Source: Alteromonas ponticola
GTDB taxonomy: Bacteria; Pseudomonadota; Gammaproteobacteria; Enterobacterales; Alteromonadaceae
DNA length: 64,000 nucleotides
Reading direction: 5' to 3'
NCBI RefSeq assembly: GCF_012911815.1
Contig: NZ_JAATNW010000004.1
Coordinates: 1-64,000 of the forward strand
The translations under genes were made by a program, and so were the position numbers. Each line of letters begins with the position of its first letter. The stretch's first letter is position 1. Below are positions 8,214 through 16,915 of the stretch, one piece after another. Under the pieces are notes generated by a model, which saw nothing but the letters and a program-made list of their open reading frames with translations, was not told the origin of the DNA and searched no databases.

Positions 8214-9989
8214 TTACATTACCTTTGCTAACTCTGACTGAATAAACTTCTTAATATTTCTTTCAAGAATAAAAAGCGGTACTGAGCCATGCTCGAGCAA
8301 TGCTTTGTGAAATTTTCGCACATCAAAATGGCTGCCAAGCTCTTGCTCAGCCTGCTGGCGTAATTCTCTAATTTTAATTTCGCCAATTTTGTATGACAGT
8401 GCCTGTCCCGGCCAGGAAATATAGCGATCAATTTCCGTGGTCACATTGTGCTCTGAAAGGGCCGTGTTGGTTAGCATAAAATCTAATGCTTGTTGTCTGG
8501 ACCAGCCAAACATATGCATACCTGTATCAACCACTAACCGGCAAGCTCGCCACATCTCATAGCTTAACCTACCAAAGTCATCATAGGGGTCTTTATACAT
8601 ACCCGTTTCTATACCGAGGTATTCAGAATACAAGCCCCAGCCTTCACCAAACGCTGAGATATAGGTGTTTTGTCTGACCTTAGGCAAATCGGTCATTTCT
8701 GCTGCTAACGAAATTTGCAGATGATGACCCGGTACGGCTTCATGCAAGGTTAATGCAGTCAATGCATAAAGCGGACGCTTGTCCAGCGCGTATGTGTTCA
8801 CCCAGTAATAACCCGGTTGGTCATCACGCGAGGGCGAGATGTAACGGCCGGTGGTATATTTAGGGGCAATACTTTCAGGTACAGCTTCCACGCCGTAAGG
8901 GGTGCGCGGTAAATATTCAAACAACTGAGGCAGGTTCGCGTCCATTTTTTTGGCAATAAAAGAGGCTTCTTTTAACAGTTCTTCCGCAGACTCGGCATAA
9001 AATTGCGGGTCAGTACGCAAAAAATGAATGAACTCATCAATCGATCCATCAAACTTTAATTTATCAACGATTGCCTGCATCTCTGCGCGAATGCGTTTTA
9101 CTTCCCTTAATCCCAGCTCATGAATGGCTTTCGCTGACATGTCGGTGGTGGTGTAATGTTTGATGCGGTTTTGATAAAAAGCTTCACCATCGGGCCAGTT
9201 TTTAGCCGCAATATCGTCGCGCGCTGCAGGAATATATTCGTCAACTAAAAAATCATACACAGCCTGATAGGCCGGTACGACTGACTCGGCAATCACTTTC
9301 TCCGCGCGTGCCTGTAACTCTTTTTGCGTCGCTTCACTGATATGGGAAGGCATAGATTTAAATGGGGTATAAAAATCACTGTCAGCAGGGTTGTTAACCA
9401 GGTAGGGAGTCACGCTTTGTTCAAACCCCGCCAGCACGGCTTTAGGCTGAGTCATGCCCACGCGCATACCCTCGCGCATGTAGTCGATATATTGTGCAAA
9501 GTTTGTTTCAATGGCAGCGAGGCGGGCCAGGTAATTTTCAAAGTCCTGCACTTCCTTTAAATGCATAGAGCGCGGCAAGGACGCCATTGCACTGTGAAAA
9601 CCGTATTCAGAAGTAATCGGCACCAGGTGAGCGTTAAAGCGATACTCATCGATGTAATTATCCAGACGGTATTTTTGCATTAACAATGAAATTTGTTCGG
9701 ATTCATTTAGTGTATTGCTGTTTATATTATCCAGCTCAGCGCTGAACTGTTGCCAGGCCTGGTGTTGTTTTTTCAGTGCGGCTGGAGAAATATCGGCCAG
9801 TTTGTCCGGATTGATAGCTTCACCTTCACGACTTGCCATCAGCGGTGAAACACTTAGCTCGTATTGCCAGATTTCATCCAGTAGCGTAGCAAGTTTCTGG
9901 CTTTCATTTTCGGCGGCAATGGTTGGTAGACCCAAGAAAAGGAGCAGAGCTGCTAAACCAAGATAACGGTAACAGTGCTTATTATTCAT
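8214..9989 (-). CDS. DUF885 family secreted hydrolase (putative metallopeptidase)
   Basis: About 591 residues. I prefer the ATG at 9989 over upstream starts, because GGAGAG lies 5 bases before it and the signal peptide then starts cleanly (MNNKHCYRYLGLAALLLFLGLP, cut near AAAE). The DUF885 hallmark HEAVPGHHLQ is at about residue 415, a zinc-peptidase-like histidine motif, with FGEGWGLYSEYLG about 40 residues later as the likely third ligand region. Family members are presumed exported peptidases, but the substrate is unknown. It is in an apparent minus-strand run with the DUF1820 and TetR genes upstream and the anchored hypothetical downstream. Confidence 0.88.
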   Translation of the reverse strand: MNNKHCYRYLGLAALLLFLGLPTIAAENESQKLATLLDEIWQYELSVSPLMASREGEAINPDKLADISPAALKKQHQAWQQFSAELDNINSNTLNESEQISLLMQKYRLDNYIDEYRFNAHLVPITSEYGFHSAMASLPRSMHLKEVQDFENYLARLAAIETNFAQYIDYMREGMRVGMTQPKAVLAGFEQSVTPYLVNNPADSDFYTPFKSMPSHISEATQKELQARAEKVIAESVVPAYQAVYDFLVDEYIPAARDDIAAKNWPDGEAFYQNRIKHYTTTDMSAKAIHELGLREVKRIRAEMQAIVDKLKFDGSIDEFIHFLRTDPQFYAESAEELLKEASFIAKKMDANLPQLFEYLPRTPYGVEAVPESIAPKYTTGRYISPSRDDQPGYYWVNTYALDKRPLYALTALTLHEAVPGHHLQISLAAEMTDLPKVRQNTYISAFGEGWGLYSEYLGIETGMYKDPYDDFGRLSYEMWRACRLVVDTGMHMFGWSRQQALDFMLTNTALSEHNVTTEIDRYISWPGQALSYKIGEIKIRELRQQAEQELGSHFDVRKFHKALLEHGSVPLFILERNIKKFIQSELAKVM

Positions 9990-10021
9990 ATTCTCTCCAG
10001 ACATAAGACAGATGCCCAATC

Positions 10022-10348
10022 TTATTCTTTTTTAGGTGTATAGATCGGACTTGGGAAGGTAGCTACCTTATCAGATATTTGTGAAATTTTGGCAGTCCCT
10101 TGTCTTTTAACTTCATCAATTCGAAGCACATTGTGCATGGGAATATAAGTGCGGGTGACATCCTTAAATTCCGTTTTTAACTTTTCATGGCTCGGATCCA
10201 CTACCAGGCTGGTGTGACTATCCCAGACAAATCCGCCAATTTCCACAAAGCCAAACATGGCCCCCTGGCTGACTTCCTTAACGTAGAGATCGTACTTTTC
10301 GCCCGAACTGATAAACTGGATTCTATAAAGAGGGGAGTGACCGCTCAT
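10022..10348 (-). CDS. DUF1820 family protein
   Basis: About 108 residues from the preferred ATG at 10348 (MSGHSPLYRIQF), which has AGGAAA upstream; a start 39 bases earlier is possible. The conserved DUF1820 core is clear: YRIQFISSGEKYDLYVKEV, GFVEIGGFVWD, VVDPSHEKLKTEF and RTYIPMHNVLRIDEV. It is a small soluble cytoplasmic protein of unknown function, widespread in gammaproteobacteria. It ends 32 bases before the DUF885 start, so the two may form an operon. Confidence 0.88.
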   Translation of the reverse strand: MSGHSPLYRIQFISSGEKYDLYVKEVSQGAMFGFVEIGGFVWDSHTSLVVDPSHEKLKTEFKDVTRTYIPMHNVLRIDEVKRQGTAKISQISDKVATFPSPIYTPKKE

Positions 10349-10399
10349 GAACTCATTTCCTGCATGCATGACTAAGATAAAAAGCAAAATGCTATTTTA

Positions 10400-10978
10400 T
10401 CACGATTGCAGACCCTGCAAAGGGGCAAGTAATGCCGCCGTGGCTATTCGCATCTCTTCTTCACTTTCCGCTACTACCGCATTAGCGGCAAACCCCTGAA
10501 CGCAACTGGTTAATTGCAACGCGGCCGACTCGATATTAACGTGGTTGGGCAATTCTCCCATTCGTTGTGCTTTTTCCAGACAGCCAATAAAATCAAATTG
10601 AAGTCGGTCAAGGTAGTGCCTGCCCATCTGTCGAATTTTCGGATCCTGCCGACCCAGTTCACAGACGCAGTTAATCAGCAGGCAGCCACGTTTGTGAATT
10701 AACGAGATGTACAATGCAAAAAAAGTGTGAACCGCACTTAGCCCCCGATGTTCTTCAAGCTCTTTCACTACCGGCATAAGTTGTGTTTCCTGGTAGTGCT
10801 CTAAGACTCGGTAAAGAAAGGCCTGCTTACTGCCAAACTCCATGTAAAAGCCACGCCGATTGAATTCTGTTCTGGCAATAATTTCATCCATAATGGCACC
10901 GTGAAAACTGTGCTCTAAAAAGATATCAATCGCCTGATCAAGTATTTTTTCAACATCGTAAAGCGCGGTACGTGGCAT
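10400..10978 (-). CDS. TetR/AcrR family transcriptional regulator
   Basis: A 192-residue one-domain regulator. The N-terminal TetR helix-turn-helix (about 8-52) ends with the typical RRGFYMEFGSKQAFLYRVL. The C-terminal ligand/dimer half is helical with a CLLINCVCELG cysteine-rich segment. The effector is unknown. It is upstream of the DUF1820/DUF885 genes and divergent from the M28 peptidase gene. An 8-bp inverted repeat (ATATTCTT...AAGAATAT) lies in the shared upstream region but is too loose to call an operator. Confidence 0.87.
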   Translation of the reverse strand: MPRTALYDVEKILDQAIDIFLEHSFHGAIMDEIIARTEFNRRGFYMEFGSKQAFLYRVLEHYQETQLMPVVKELEEHRGLSAVHTFFALYISLIHKRGCLLINCVCELGRQDPKIRQMGRHYLDRLQFDFIGCLEKAQRMGELPNHVNIESAALQLTSCVQGFAANAVVAESEEEMRIATAALLAPLQGLQS

Positions 10979-11161
10979 GAAACTATATATTCTTGTTTAA
11001 TCCACGTTTGAGATTAGCTAAAAACGAAGAATATTCAACCACTTTTGCGTAATTTATGTTGGCTTTACAGCTAAGTTAAATGCAAAGTCAGTCAGACAAT
11101 TGTACTTCGTGTAAATTGCTTTTATGCTGGTATTGTTTCAATCACTCAAACTGAAGTAGAT

Positions 11162-12793
11162 ATGTTAAAAAAACTATTAATTGCAGCGTTAATTGGTTCA
11201 GCCAGTGTTGCTGCCAATGCTGAAAGCTCGAACGCGCACACATTTAATCCAAACGTCAGCCACATCAAATCGCATTTGTTTTTTCTGGCTGATGATCTGT
11301 TGGAAGGGCGAGATACTGGCTCTAAAGGCCACGATATCGCTTCATTGTATATTGCAACGGAATTTGCCAAATATGGGATGAAACCGGCGGGCACGGATGG
11401 GTTCATGCAGAATGTCAAATTTAGAAAGGCCTTGCTGGAACAGAAATCACCGGAAGTCTTTTTTACCATGAATGGTGAAAAAACCGCGCTTGAATACCCG
11501 AAAGAATACCTTACCGGCCCAGATTTGCTGCGCACAGAAACTTCCATGCAGGGTAAAATGGTATTTGTTGGCTACGGGATTGTTGCCGATGAACTCAATC
11601 ACAATGATTATCAGGGCCTGGATGTTGAGGGCAAAATCGTAGTGATGCTGTCTGGTAAACCTAAATCATTTCCCAGCGAGGAAGGGGCGCATTTTGCTTC
11701 AGGCTATCAAAAACAGAAGTATGCGGTAGAGCATGGCGCAATTGGTATAGTTACACTGTCAACGCCACTGGCGGAAAAGGTACGCCCTTATCAGTCAATG
11801 TTAAGTTACCTGCACACCCCGAGTATGGCCTGGTTAGATAGTAACGGTGAACCTGCCAATCGCTTCCCGCAATTACAGGGCAGTGCTTACTTAAGTCAGC
11901 CTGCTGCAAAAAAACTCTTTGCTGATGCACCGGTATCGTTGGAAGACATTTACGCCGATCTGGAAGAAGATAAATCGCCAGATGGCTTTGCTTTACCTGG
12001 TGAGTTCTCGCTAAAGCGCAAAAGTACTCATTCGACTATTGATAGTTTTAATGTGGCCGGAATTATAGAAGGTTCCGATCCGGAACTGAAAAATGAATAT
12101 GTGGTGTTCTCAGCCCATTCTGATCATATCGGAATTGCCAAGACGGTTAAAAAAGACAATATCAATAACGGCGCTATGGACAACGCATCAGGTACCGCCA
12201 TCATGCTGGAGACGGCGCGATTATTTAGCCAAATGGAAACCAAACCAAAACGTTCGTTATTATTTGTTTCGGTCACTGGTGAAGAAAAAGGGCTGTTAGG
12301 CGCAGATTACTTTGCACGTAATCCTACGGTACCAGTGGAGTCGATGGTCGCCAACGTGAACCTGGATATGCCAATTTTGACCTATGAATTTGCCGATGTG
12401 ATTGCCTTTGGTGCTGAGCATAGTGACATGAAACAATCTGTTTCAGATGCAGCCCAAAACGCAGGTTTAAGCTTAAGCGCAGACCCGTGGCCTGAACAGG
12501 CATTATTCACACGTTCAGACCATTACGCGTTTGTGAAGCAAGGAATTCCCGCTGTGTTCTTGGTGCCAGGCTTAAAATCAAAAGATCCTGAAGTTGATGG
12601 CAGTAAAGTGTTTGGCGAGTTCCTGTCAACGCACTACCACAAGCCAAGCGATGATATTAACCAGCCATTCAACTGGGAAGCGGCTAAAACGTTTACCCGG
12701 GTAAATGCCGAAATCGGGCAGACTCTGGCCAATCAAGCGCAACGTACCCAATGGAATGAGGGAGACTTTTTCGGAAACACCTTTGGCAAATAG
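11162..12793 (+). CDS. secreted M28 family zinc aminopeptidase
   Basis: 543 residues. A signal peptide (LLIAALIGSASVAANA) is followed by a PA-like insert (about 90-260) and an M28 catalytic domain. Zinc and catalytic residues are in FSAHSDHIG (about 318), MDNASGTA, VTGEEKGLLGA (Glu-Glu), the Asp in NVNLDMP and the histidine in YHKPSDD. It is a di-zinc exopeptidase in the periplasm or outside the cell, probably scavenging peptides. It is monocistronic and divergent from the TetR gene. The ribosome site is weak, but the signal peptide fixes the start. Confidence 0.92.
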   Translation: MLKKLLIAALIGSASVAANAESSNAHTFNPNVSHIKSHLFFLADDLLEGRDTGSKGHDIASLYIATEFAKYGMKPAGTDGFMQNVKFRKALLEQKSPEVFFTMNGEKTALEYPKEYLTGPDLLRTETSMQGKMVFVGYGIVADELNHNDYQGLDVEGKIVVMLSGKPKSFPSEEGAHFASGYQKQKYAVEHGAIGIVTLSTPLAEKVRPYQSMLSYLHTPSMAWLDSNGEPANRFPQLQGSAYLSQPAAKKLFADAPVSLEDIYADLEEDKSPDGFALPGEFSLKRKSTHSTIDSFNVAGIIEGSDPELKNEYVVFSAHSDHIGIAKTVKKDNINNGAMDNASGTAIMLETARLFSQMETKPKRSLLFVSVTGEEKGLLGADYFARNPTVPVESMVANVNLDMPILTYEFADVIAFGAEHSDMKQSVSDAAQNAGLSLSADPWPEQALFTRSDHYAFVKQGIPAVFLVPGLKSKDPEVDGSKVFGEFLSTHYHKPSDDINQPFNWEAAKTFTRVNAEIGQTLANQAQRTQWNEGDFFGNTFGK

Positions 12794-12853
12794 CCAAAAC
12801 TAAACAATCAGCAAAGATCACCTTAACGAGGGATGTGTGCGATGTGATCACTT

Positions 12854-12891
12854 CAGGTGAAAAGCACTTATTTAGTTTTGCTTTTCACCTG
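12854..12891. other. 13-bp perfect inverted repeat (hairpin) before the capsule-type gene
   Basis: CAGGTGAAAAGCA and TGCTTTTCACCTG flank a 12-base A/T-rich loop. No T run follows, so it is not a standard terminator. It ends 21 bases before the TTG start of the next gene and could be an RNA hairpin at the 3' end of the peptidase mRNA or an operator for the following gene. Confidence 0.6.
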
Positions 12892-12912
12892 ACTAACTAG
12901 TAGGTCGTTACA

Positions 12913-14112
12913 TTGTCACAGCTTGAAAATAAAAAGTTCGTATTGATTGCCAGAGGCAAATCGCACATTCGGTATTTCAAACGTTTTGCCGAAGTGACGA
13001 AACTCTCTGTCAGGGTCATACGAATCAACAGAACCTTCTTTTTGCCTGGCTATGTTAAGTTTTTAAAGCTTGCCGATAGTATAAATAAACACGACTATCT
13101 TGCTTCCCATCTCGCTAAAAAGCGGACTAAATTCCCCGTCTTATCGCGGACATGGATATGGTTGATCTACGAATACTATTTGTTTGCTTCAGTTAAACTT
13201 GAGATTGCAAAATACTGTGGGATCATTACCCGGTCTCAAGCGGATGTGGTGGGCGTCTGGAATGGCCAGAAGTCACCCAGCAAAGGGGTGTCTCTTGCAG
13301 CCAAATTAATCGGCAAAGATGTGGTGTTTTTTGAAAATGGCATTATGCCTGACTCAACCACGTGCGATTGGCAGGGAGTAAATTGTCACAACTCGTTACC
13401 GAAAGAAGCTGACTTTTATAACCAGTTTGATCTGCAAACGGTGTTACCGCAAACCCTTGTTCCGCGTGCGCCCACTAAATCGAAAGCCCCTGGGGTCAGT
13501 AACTCTGCACTTCCTTCCTTTTATATTTTTGTACCGTTTCAAGTGGAGACAGACAGCCAGATTATTAGTAATTCGTCGTGGATTAAGTCTATGGAACAAC
13601 TCTATGGACATCTTAAGTCGGTTATTTCTCAATGTCGCAACGCTGATCTGCATTTCGTCATCAAAGAGCACCCTTCAGAAATAAAGCGGTTTGATCATCT
13701 TCATCATCAGCATCCGCGAATAAAATTTGCGAATAACTGTAACACTCAGGAGCTGATTGCGGGATCCCAAGCGGTATTAACGATTAATTCAACAGTGGGA
13801 TTGGAAGCGTTGTTACTAAATAAGCCCGTACTGGTGATGGGAAGCGCCTGCTACTCTGTACCTGGCGTCAGTCATTCGGTAAGCAGCGAAGAAGACCTTG
13901 GCCATGCACTTAATTCATTAAATGAATTGCCATTTGATGCCACCTTGCGAAAGCAATTTTTAAGCTTTATCCAGGCTTACTATGTGATTCCTGAGAGCTG
14001 GGCGAAGGCGGAAAATAAAAATTTTGAAGCGCTAACCAGACGATTAACGCAGACGGATGAATTCAGTCAACTCATTCAACAAAGACGCAGTGAGCAAGCT
14101 GCGTCTTTGTAA
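12913..14112 (+). CDS. capsular-polysaccharide-synthesis type protein (Capsule_synth-like)
   Basis: A 399-residue cytoplasmic protein starting at TTG (MSQLENKKFVLIARG). The C-terminal half has the capsule synthesis/KpsS-like pattern: IKEHPSE, ANNCNTQELIAGSQAVLTIN, then NSTVGLEALLLNKPVLVMG. Family members (KpsC/KpsS) are Kdo transferases that build the lipid linker of capsules; here a surface glycan transferase role is inferred, exact substrate unknown. The gene is alone among convergent neighbours. A perfect 12-bp hairpin is built into its last codons (14079-14110). Confidence 0.75.
   Translation: MSQLENKKFVLIARGKSHIRYFKRFAEVTKLSVRVIRINRTFFLPGYVKFLKLADSINKHDYLASHLAKKRTKFPVLSRTWIWLIYEYYLFASVKLEIAKYCGIITRSQADVVGVWNGQKSPSKGVSLAAKLIGKDVVFFENGIMPDSTTCDWQGVNCHNSLPKEADFYNQFDLQTVLPQTLVPRAPTKSKAPGVSNSALPSFYIFVPFQVETDSQIISNSSWIKSMEQLYGHLKSVISQCRNADLHFVIKEHPSEIKRFDHLHHQHPRIKFANNCNTQELIAGSQAVLTINSTVGLEALLLNKPVLVMGSACYSVPGVSHSVSSEEDLGHALNSLNELPFDATLRKQFLSFIQAYYVIPESWAKAENKNFEALTRRLTQTDEFSQLIQQRRSEQAASL
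14079..14110. other. 12-bp hairpin overlapping the end of the capsule-type gene
   Basis: ACAAAGACGCAG and CTGCGTCTTTGT flank the loop TGAGCAAG. It covers the last coding codons of the plus-strand gene and lies 12 bases beyond the slmA stop on the minus strand. It probably serves as a shared transcription end between convergent genes, though the T runs are poor. Confidence 0.6.
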
Positions 14113-14121
14113 ACGCAACAG

Positions 14122-14709
14122 TTAAAGAAAATTTTGTTTTAATAACTGCCAATGTTCAGTGAATTGTTCAGTAGGTTTACGGGTAAAACCACTGCGGATA
14201 TATAGATTGATACGACCATCCGTAAAACAGATCAGCATGTTGGCAATCACGCCCTCGTCAGCCGCCAGAGCTTTACCTTCACGCAATTTGCGTTCACGCA
14301 GAACCTGTTTAAGTTGCAACTCTAGCCTTTCATAAAGCTTGGCTATACGCGCACGCAGTCTTTCCTGCTCTCCCATTAAGGCATCGCCATTTAGAATACG
14401 GGTAATGCCTGGATTCTTTTCAGCAAACCCTAAAATAAGATGCAAAATTAACTGGCAGCGTGCAGCCGAGTCTTTCTCTTCATTAATTATTTTATTGATG
14501 CGCGAAAACAGTGTTTCTTCAATAAATTCGATGAGCCCTTCAAACATCCGGGCCTTACTTGGAAAATGACGATACAGGGCAGCTTCAGACACCCCCACTT
14601 TTTCCGCTAGCTTTGCAGTAGTAATGCGCTGTCCCGGGTTAGTTTCAAGCATACCTGCAAGAGATTGCAGTATTTGCGCACGACGATTTGTTTTTTTCAC
14701 AGCTGGCAT
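14122..14709 (-). CDS. slmA: SlmA, nucleoid occlusion factor
   Basis: About 195 residues, TetR fold. The N-terminus [18 protein letters not shown] and the [22 protein letters not shown] with [13 protein letters not shown] are typical of SlmA, as is the [18 protein letters not shown]-terminus. Known role: binds specific chromosomal sites and blocks FtsZ assembly over the nucleoid. The start at 14709 aligns with E. coli SlmA; an ATG 12 bases upstream is too close to the GGAGG. It follows coaBC on the same strand; the dut gene found between them in E. coli is absent here. Confidence 0.93.
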   Translation of the reverse strand: MPAVKKTNRRAQILQSLAGMLETNPGQRITTAKLAEKVGVSEAALYRHFPSKARMFEGLIEFIEETLFSRINKIINEEKDSAARCQLILHLILGFAEKNPGITRILNGDALMGEQERLRARIAKLYERLELQLKQVLRERKLREGKALAADEGVIANMLICFTDGRINLYIRSGFTRKPTEQFTEHWQLLKQNFL

Positions 14710-14840
14710 AACGTGAGTCATTCCTCCGCTATCGGGCTTGCAAACCCGCGTTCCATGTTAAAGGGGCTTTCGCCCAATGTTATTGTTAATTTTTTAGCTT
14801 TTTATTATATCGACAACCACGACACGTTCATGATGTAGAT

Positions 14841-16034
14841 TTAGCTTTTATTATATTGTTCAGCAATCAAACTTATCAGCGCTTCTGCCAGCATCATCTT
14901 ACTGCCTGTCGGTAGTTTTTTATCACCGCCATTCCAAATCACATGCAATGCGTTACGATCACTGTTAAAGCCCAGACCTGGTTGCGAAATATCATTGGCG
15001 GCAATCATTGCCAGCTTTTTCGACGCCAGCTTTTTTCTTGCATAGGCTTCGACATTTTCGCTTTCAGCAGCAAAACCGACTGTAAAAGGCGCATCTGGTA
15101 GATTCGCTACATCGTTAAGGATATCAGGGTTTTTAACAAAAGTAAGTGTTAACTCATCATTATTTTTTTTGATTTTTTGAGCGGCAACTTGTTTAGGTCG
15201 ATAATCTGCCACCGCGGCGGTGGCGATAAAGATGTCAGCATCCTTGACGCTGTGCATTACCTGTGCGTGCATCTGCTGCGCGCTTACCGTGCGATGAATA
15301 GCGCACCCTGCAGGTACCGGCAGAGTGACGGGTCCAGACACCAGTTCGACCTGCGCGCCCGCCGCCACTGCAGCTTGTGCAATCGCATAGCCCATTTTGC
15401 CTGAGCTGTGATTAGAAATATAGCGAACTGGATCAAGCTCTTCACGTGTAGGTCCGGCGGTGATCACCACCTTTTTGCCCTGCAAAACCTGTGCAGTCGA
15501 GGTGGTTAACTGGTTGACGATATCCATCGGCTCAAGCATTCTGCCTACGCCCACATCACCACATGCCTGTTCACCGTCTGCTGGCCCCAGTATAGCAACG
15601 CCTCGCTGCTGAAGTATGCTCAGGTTTGCCTGCGTAGAGGGCGCTTTCCACATCTGTTGATTCATGGCGGGCGCCAACACAACTTTTGCTGTGGTCGCCA
15701 GATATAAAGTGGTGAGCAAATCGTCAGCCAATCCATGGGCCAATTTTGCCATACAGTGGGCGGTAGCGGGGGCAATCAGTAACAGGTCAGCCCACTTAGC
15801 CAGTTCAATATGGCCCATCGCCGCCTCAGCGGCGGGGTCCAGCAAGGTATGATGAACCGGATTTCCAGACACCGCCTGGAGTGACATTGGGCTGACGAAC
15901 TCTGCCGCACCTTTAGTCAGCACTACACGGACGTTCGCGCCCTGTGCGGTAAGCTTGCGCACCAGATCCGGGGCCTTGTAGGCTGCAATACCCCCGGTTA
16001 CGCCAAGAAGAATATGTTTATTTGCCAGCAACAT
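14841..16034 (-). CDS. coaBC: CoaBC, phosphopantothenoylcysteine synthetase/decarboxylase
   Basis: About 397 residues from the ATG at 16034 (MLLANKHILLGVTGGIAAYK). An upstream in-frame start would add 14 unlikely residues. The N-terminal CoaC flavoprotein decarboxylase domain (1-190) has GVTGGIAAYKAPDL and APAMNQQMW. The C-terminal CoaB synthetase has VVITAGPTREELDPVRYI.NHSSGKMG and AAVADYRP. The enzyme makes 4'-phosphopantetheine in CoA synthesis. It is divergent from radC, as in E. coli. Confidence 0.96.
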   Translation of the reverse strand: MLLANKHILLGVTGGIAAYKAPDLVRKLTAQGANVRVVLTKGAAEFVSPMSLQAVSGNPVHHTLLDPAAEAAMGHIELAKWADLLLIAPATAHCMAKLAHGLADDLLTTLYLATTAKVVLAPAMNQQMWKAPSTQANLSILQQRGVAILGPADGEQACGDVGVGRMLEPMDIVNQLTTSTAQVLQGKKVVITAGPTREELDPVRYISNHSSGKMGYAIAQAAVAAGAQVELVSGPVTLPVPAGCAIHRTVSAQQMHAQVMHSVKDADIFIATAAVADYRPKQVAAQKIKKNNDELTLTFVKNPDILNDVANLPDAPFTVGFAAESENVEAYARKKLASKKLAMIAANDISQPGLGFNSDRNALHVIWNGGDKKLPTGSKMMLAEALISLIAEQYNKS

Positions 16035-16177
16035 GTTGTACGTGCTTTCAATAAGAAATTGGCATAAGCCTATCACGACTTCCTTAAGCTGTGTAGTCAG
16101 ACACTCAACTGTCTCTTTGAGCAGGCTTAATCGCAGCGTGTTTGGCGTAAAATCAAGCTTTCAAAAATGGAGTGACG

Positions 16178-16852
16178 ATGAGCATACAACACTGGCCGCT
16201 AATGGAACGGCCCAGGGAAAAACTGTTAAATCTGGGCGTAGAAACGTTATCTGATGCAGAATTACTGGCCATCATGATTGGCAAAGGGCTCAATGGAAAA
16301 TGTGCTGTGACCGTGGCGCGGGAGTTACTAAGTAAGTTCGGTAGTATACGTGGCGTGATGACAGCATCAAAAAGTCAGGTGTGTGCTATTGCAGGCGTGG
16401 GCGAGGTCAAGTTTTGCTTGTTAAAAGCGGCGGTTGAATTGGTTACCCGACAGCTAGGAGAGCCATTGAAGGTGCGCGAGTCATTTAATCACGCAGAACA
16501 CGTTAAGCGCTATTTACTGGCAAAATTAAAGGATCAGCAATCAGAACAGTTTGGGTTACTGTTGCTGGATAGTCAGCATCAAATGCTGGCATACAAAGTT
16601 ATGTTCAAGGGTACCATCAACAGTGCCGCGGTTTATCCCAGAGAAATTGTTAAACAGGTGATTGAAGACAACGCGGCGGCGGTAATTTTAGTACATAACC
16701 ATCCTTCGGGGATCGCCGAGCCGAGCGACGCGGATGTGCGTATTACCCGGCAAATAAAATCAGCACTTGAACTTATTGATGTGGCGGTACTCGATCACAT
16801 TATTGTCGCCGATATTCATACCACGTCTTTTGCACAGCGGGGGATAATATAA
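16178..16852 (+). CDS. radC: RadC family JAB-domain protein
   Basis: About 224 residues. The ATG at 16178 follows GGAG by 5 bases and gives the family N-terminus MSIQHWPLMERPREKLL. A helix-hairpin-helix-like region (about 20-85) is followed by the JAB/MPN metalloprotease-like domain with HNHPSG...PS.AD (about 173-185) and LDHIIV. Its cellular function is unsettled, since the old DNA-repair assignment has been questioned. It keeps the E. coli-like neighbourhood coaBC/radC, but three glycosyltransferase genes separate it from rpmB. Confidence 0.94.
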   Translation: MSIQHWPLMERPREKLLNLGVETLSDAELLAIMIGKGLNGKCAVTVARELLSKFGSIRGVMTASKSQVCAIAGVGEVKFCLLKAAVELVTRQLGEPLKVRESFNHAEHVKRYLLAKLKDQQSEQFGLLLLDSQHQMLAYKVMFKGTINSAAVYPREIVKQVIEDNAAAVILVHNHPSGIAEPSDADVRITRQIKSALELIDVAVLDHIIVADIHTTSFAQRGII

Positions 16853-16915
16853 AACTACCCGCCCAGGTCAGACACAATGATATACTCGGCGCGAACCAAA
16901 TAATCAGGATTCATT

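Noticed and set aside
10987-11034. ATATTCTT...AAGAATAT inverted repeat as TetR operator
   Set aside because: The arms are only 8 bp and 32 bases apart, unlike compact TetR-type operators; too weak to call.
16172-16178. GTG at 16172 as radC start
   Set aside because: It overlaps the GGAG ribosome site; the ATG at 16178 has the correct spacing.
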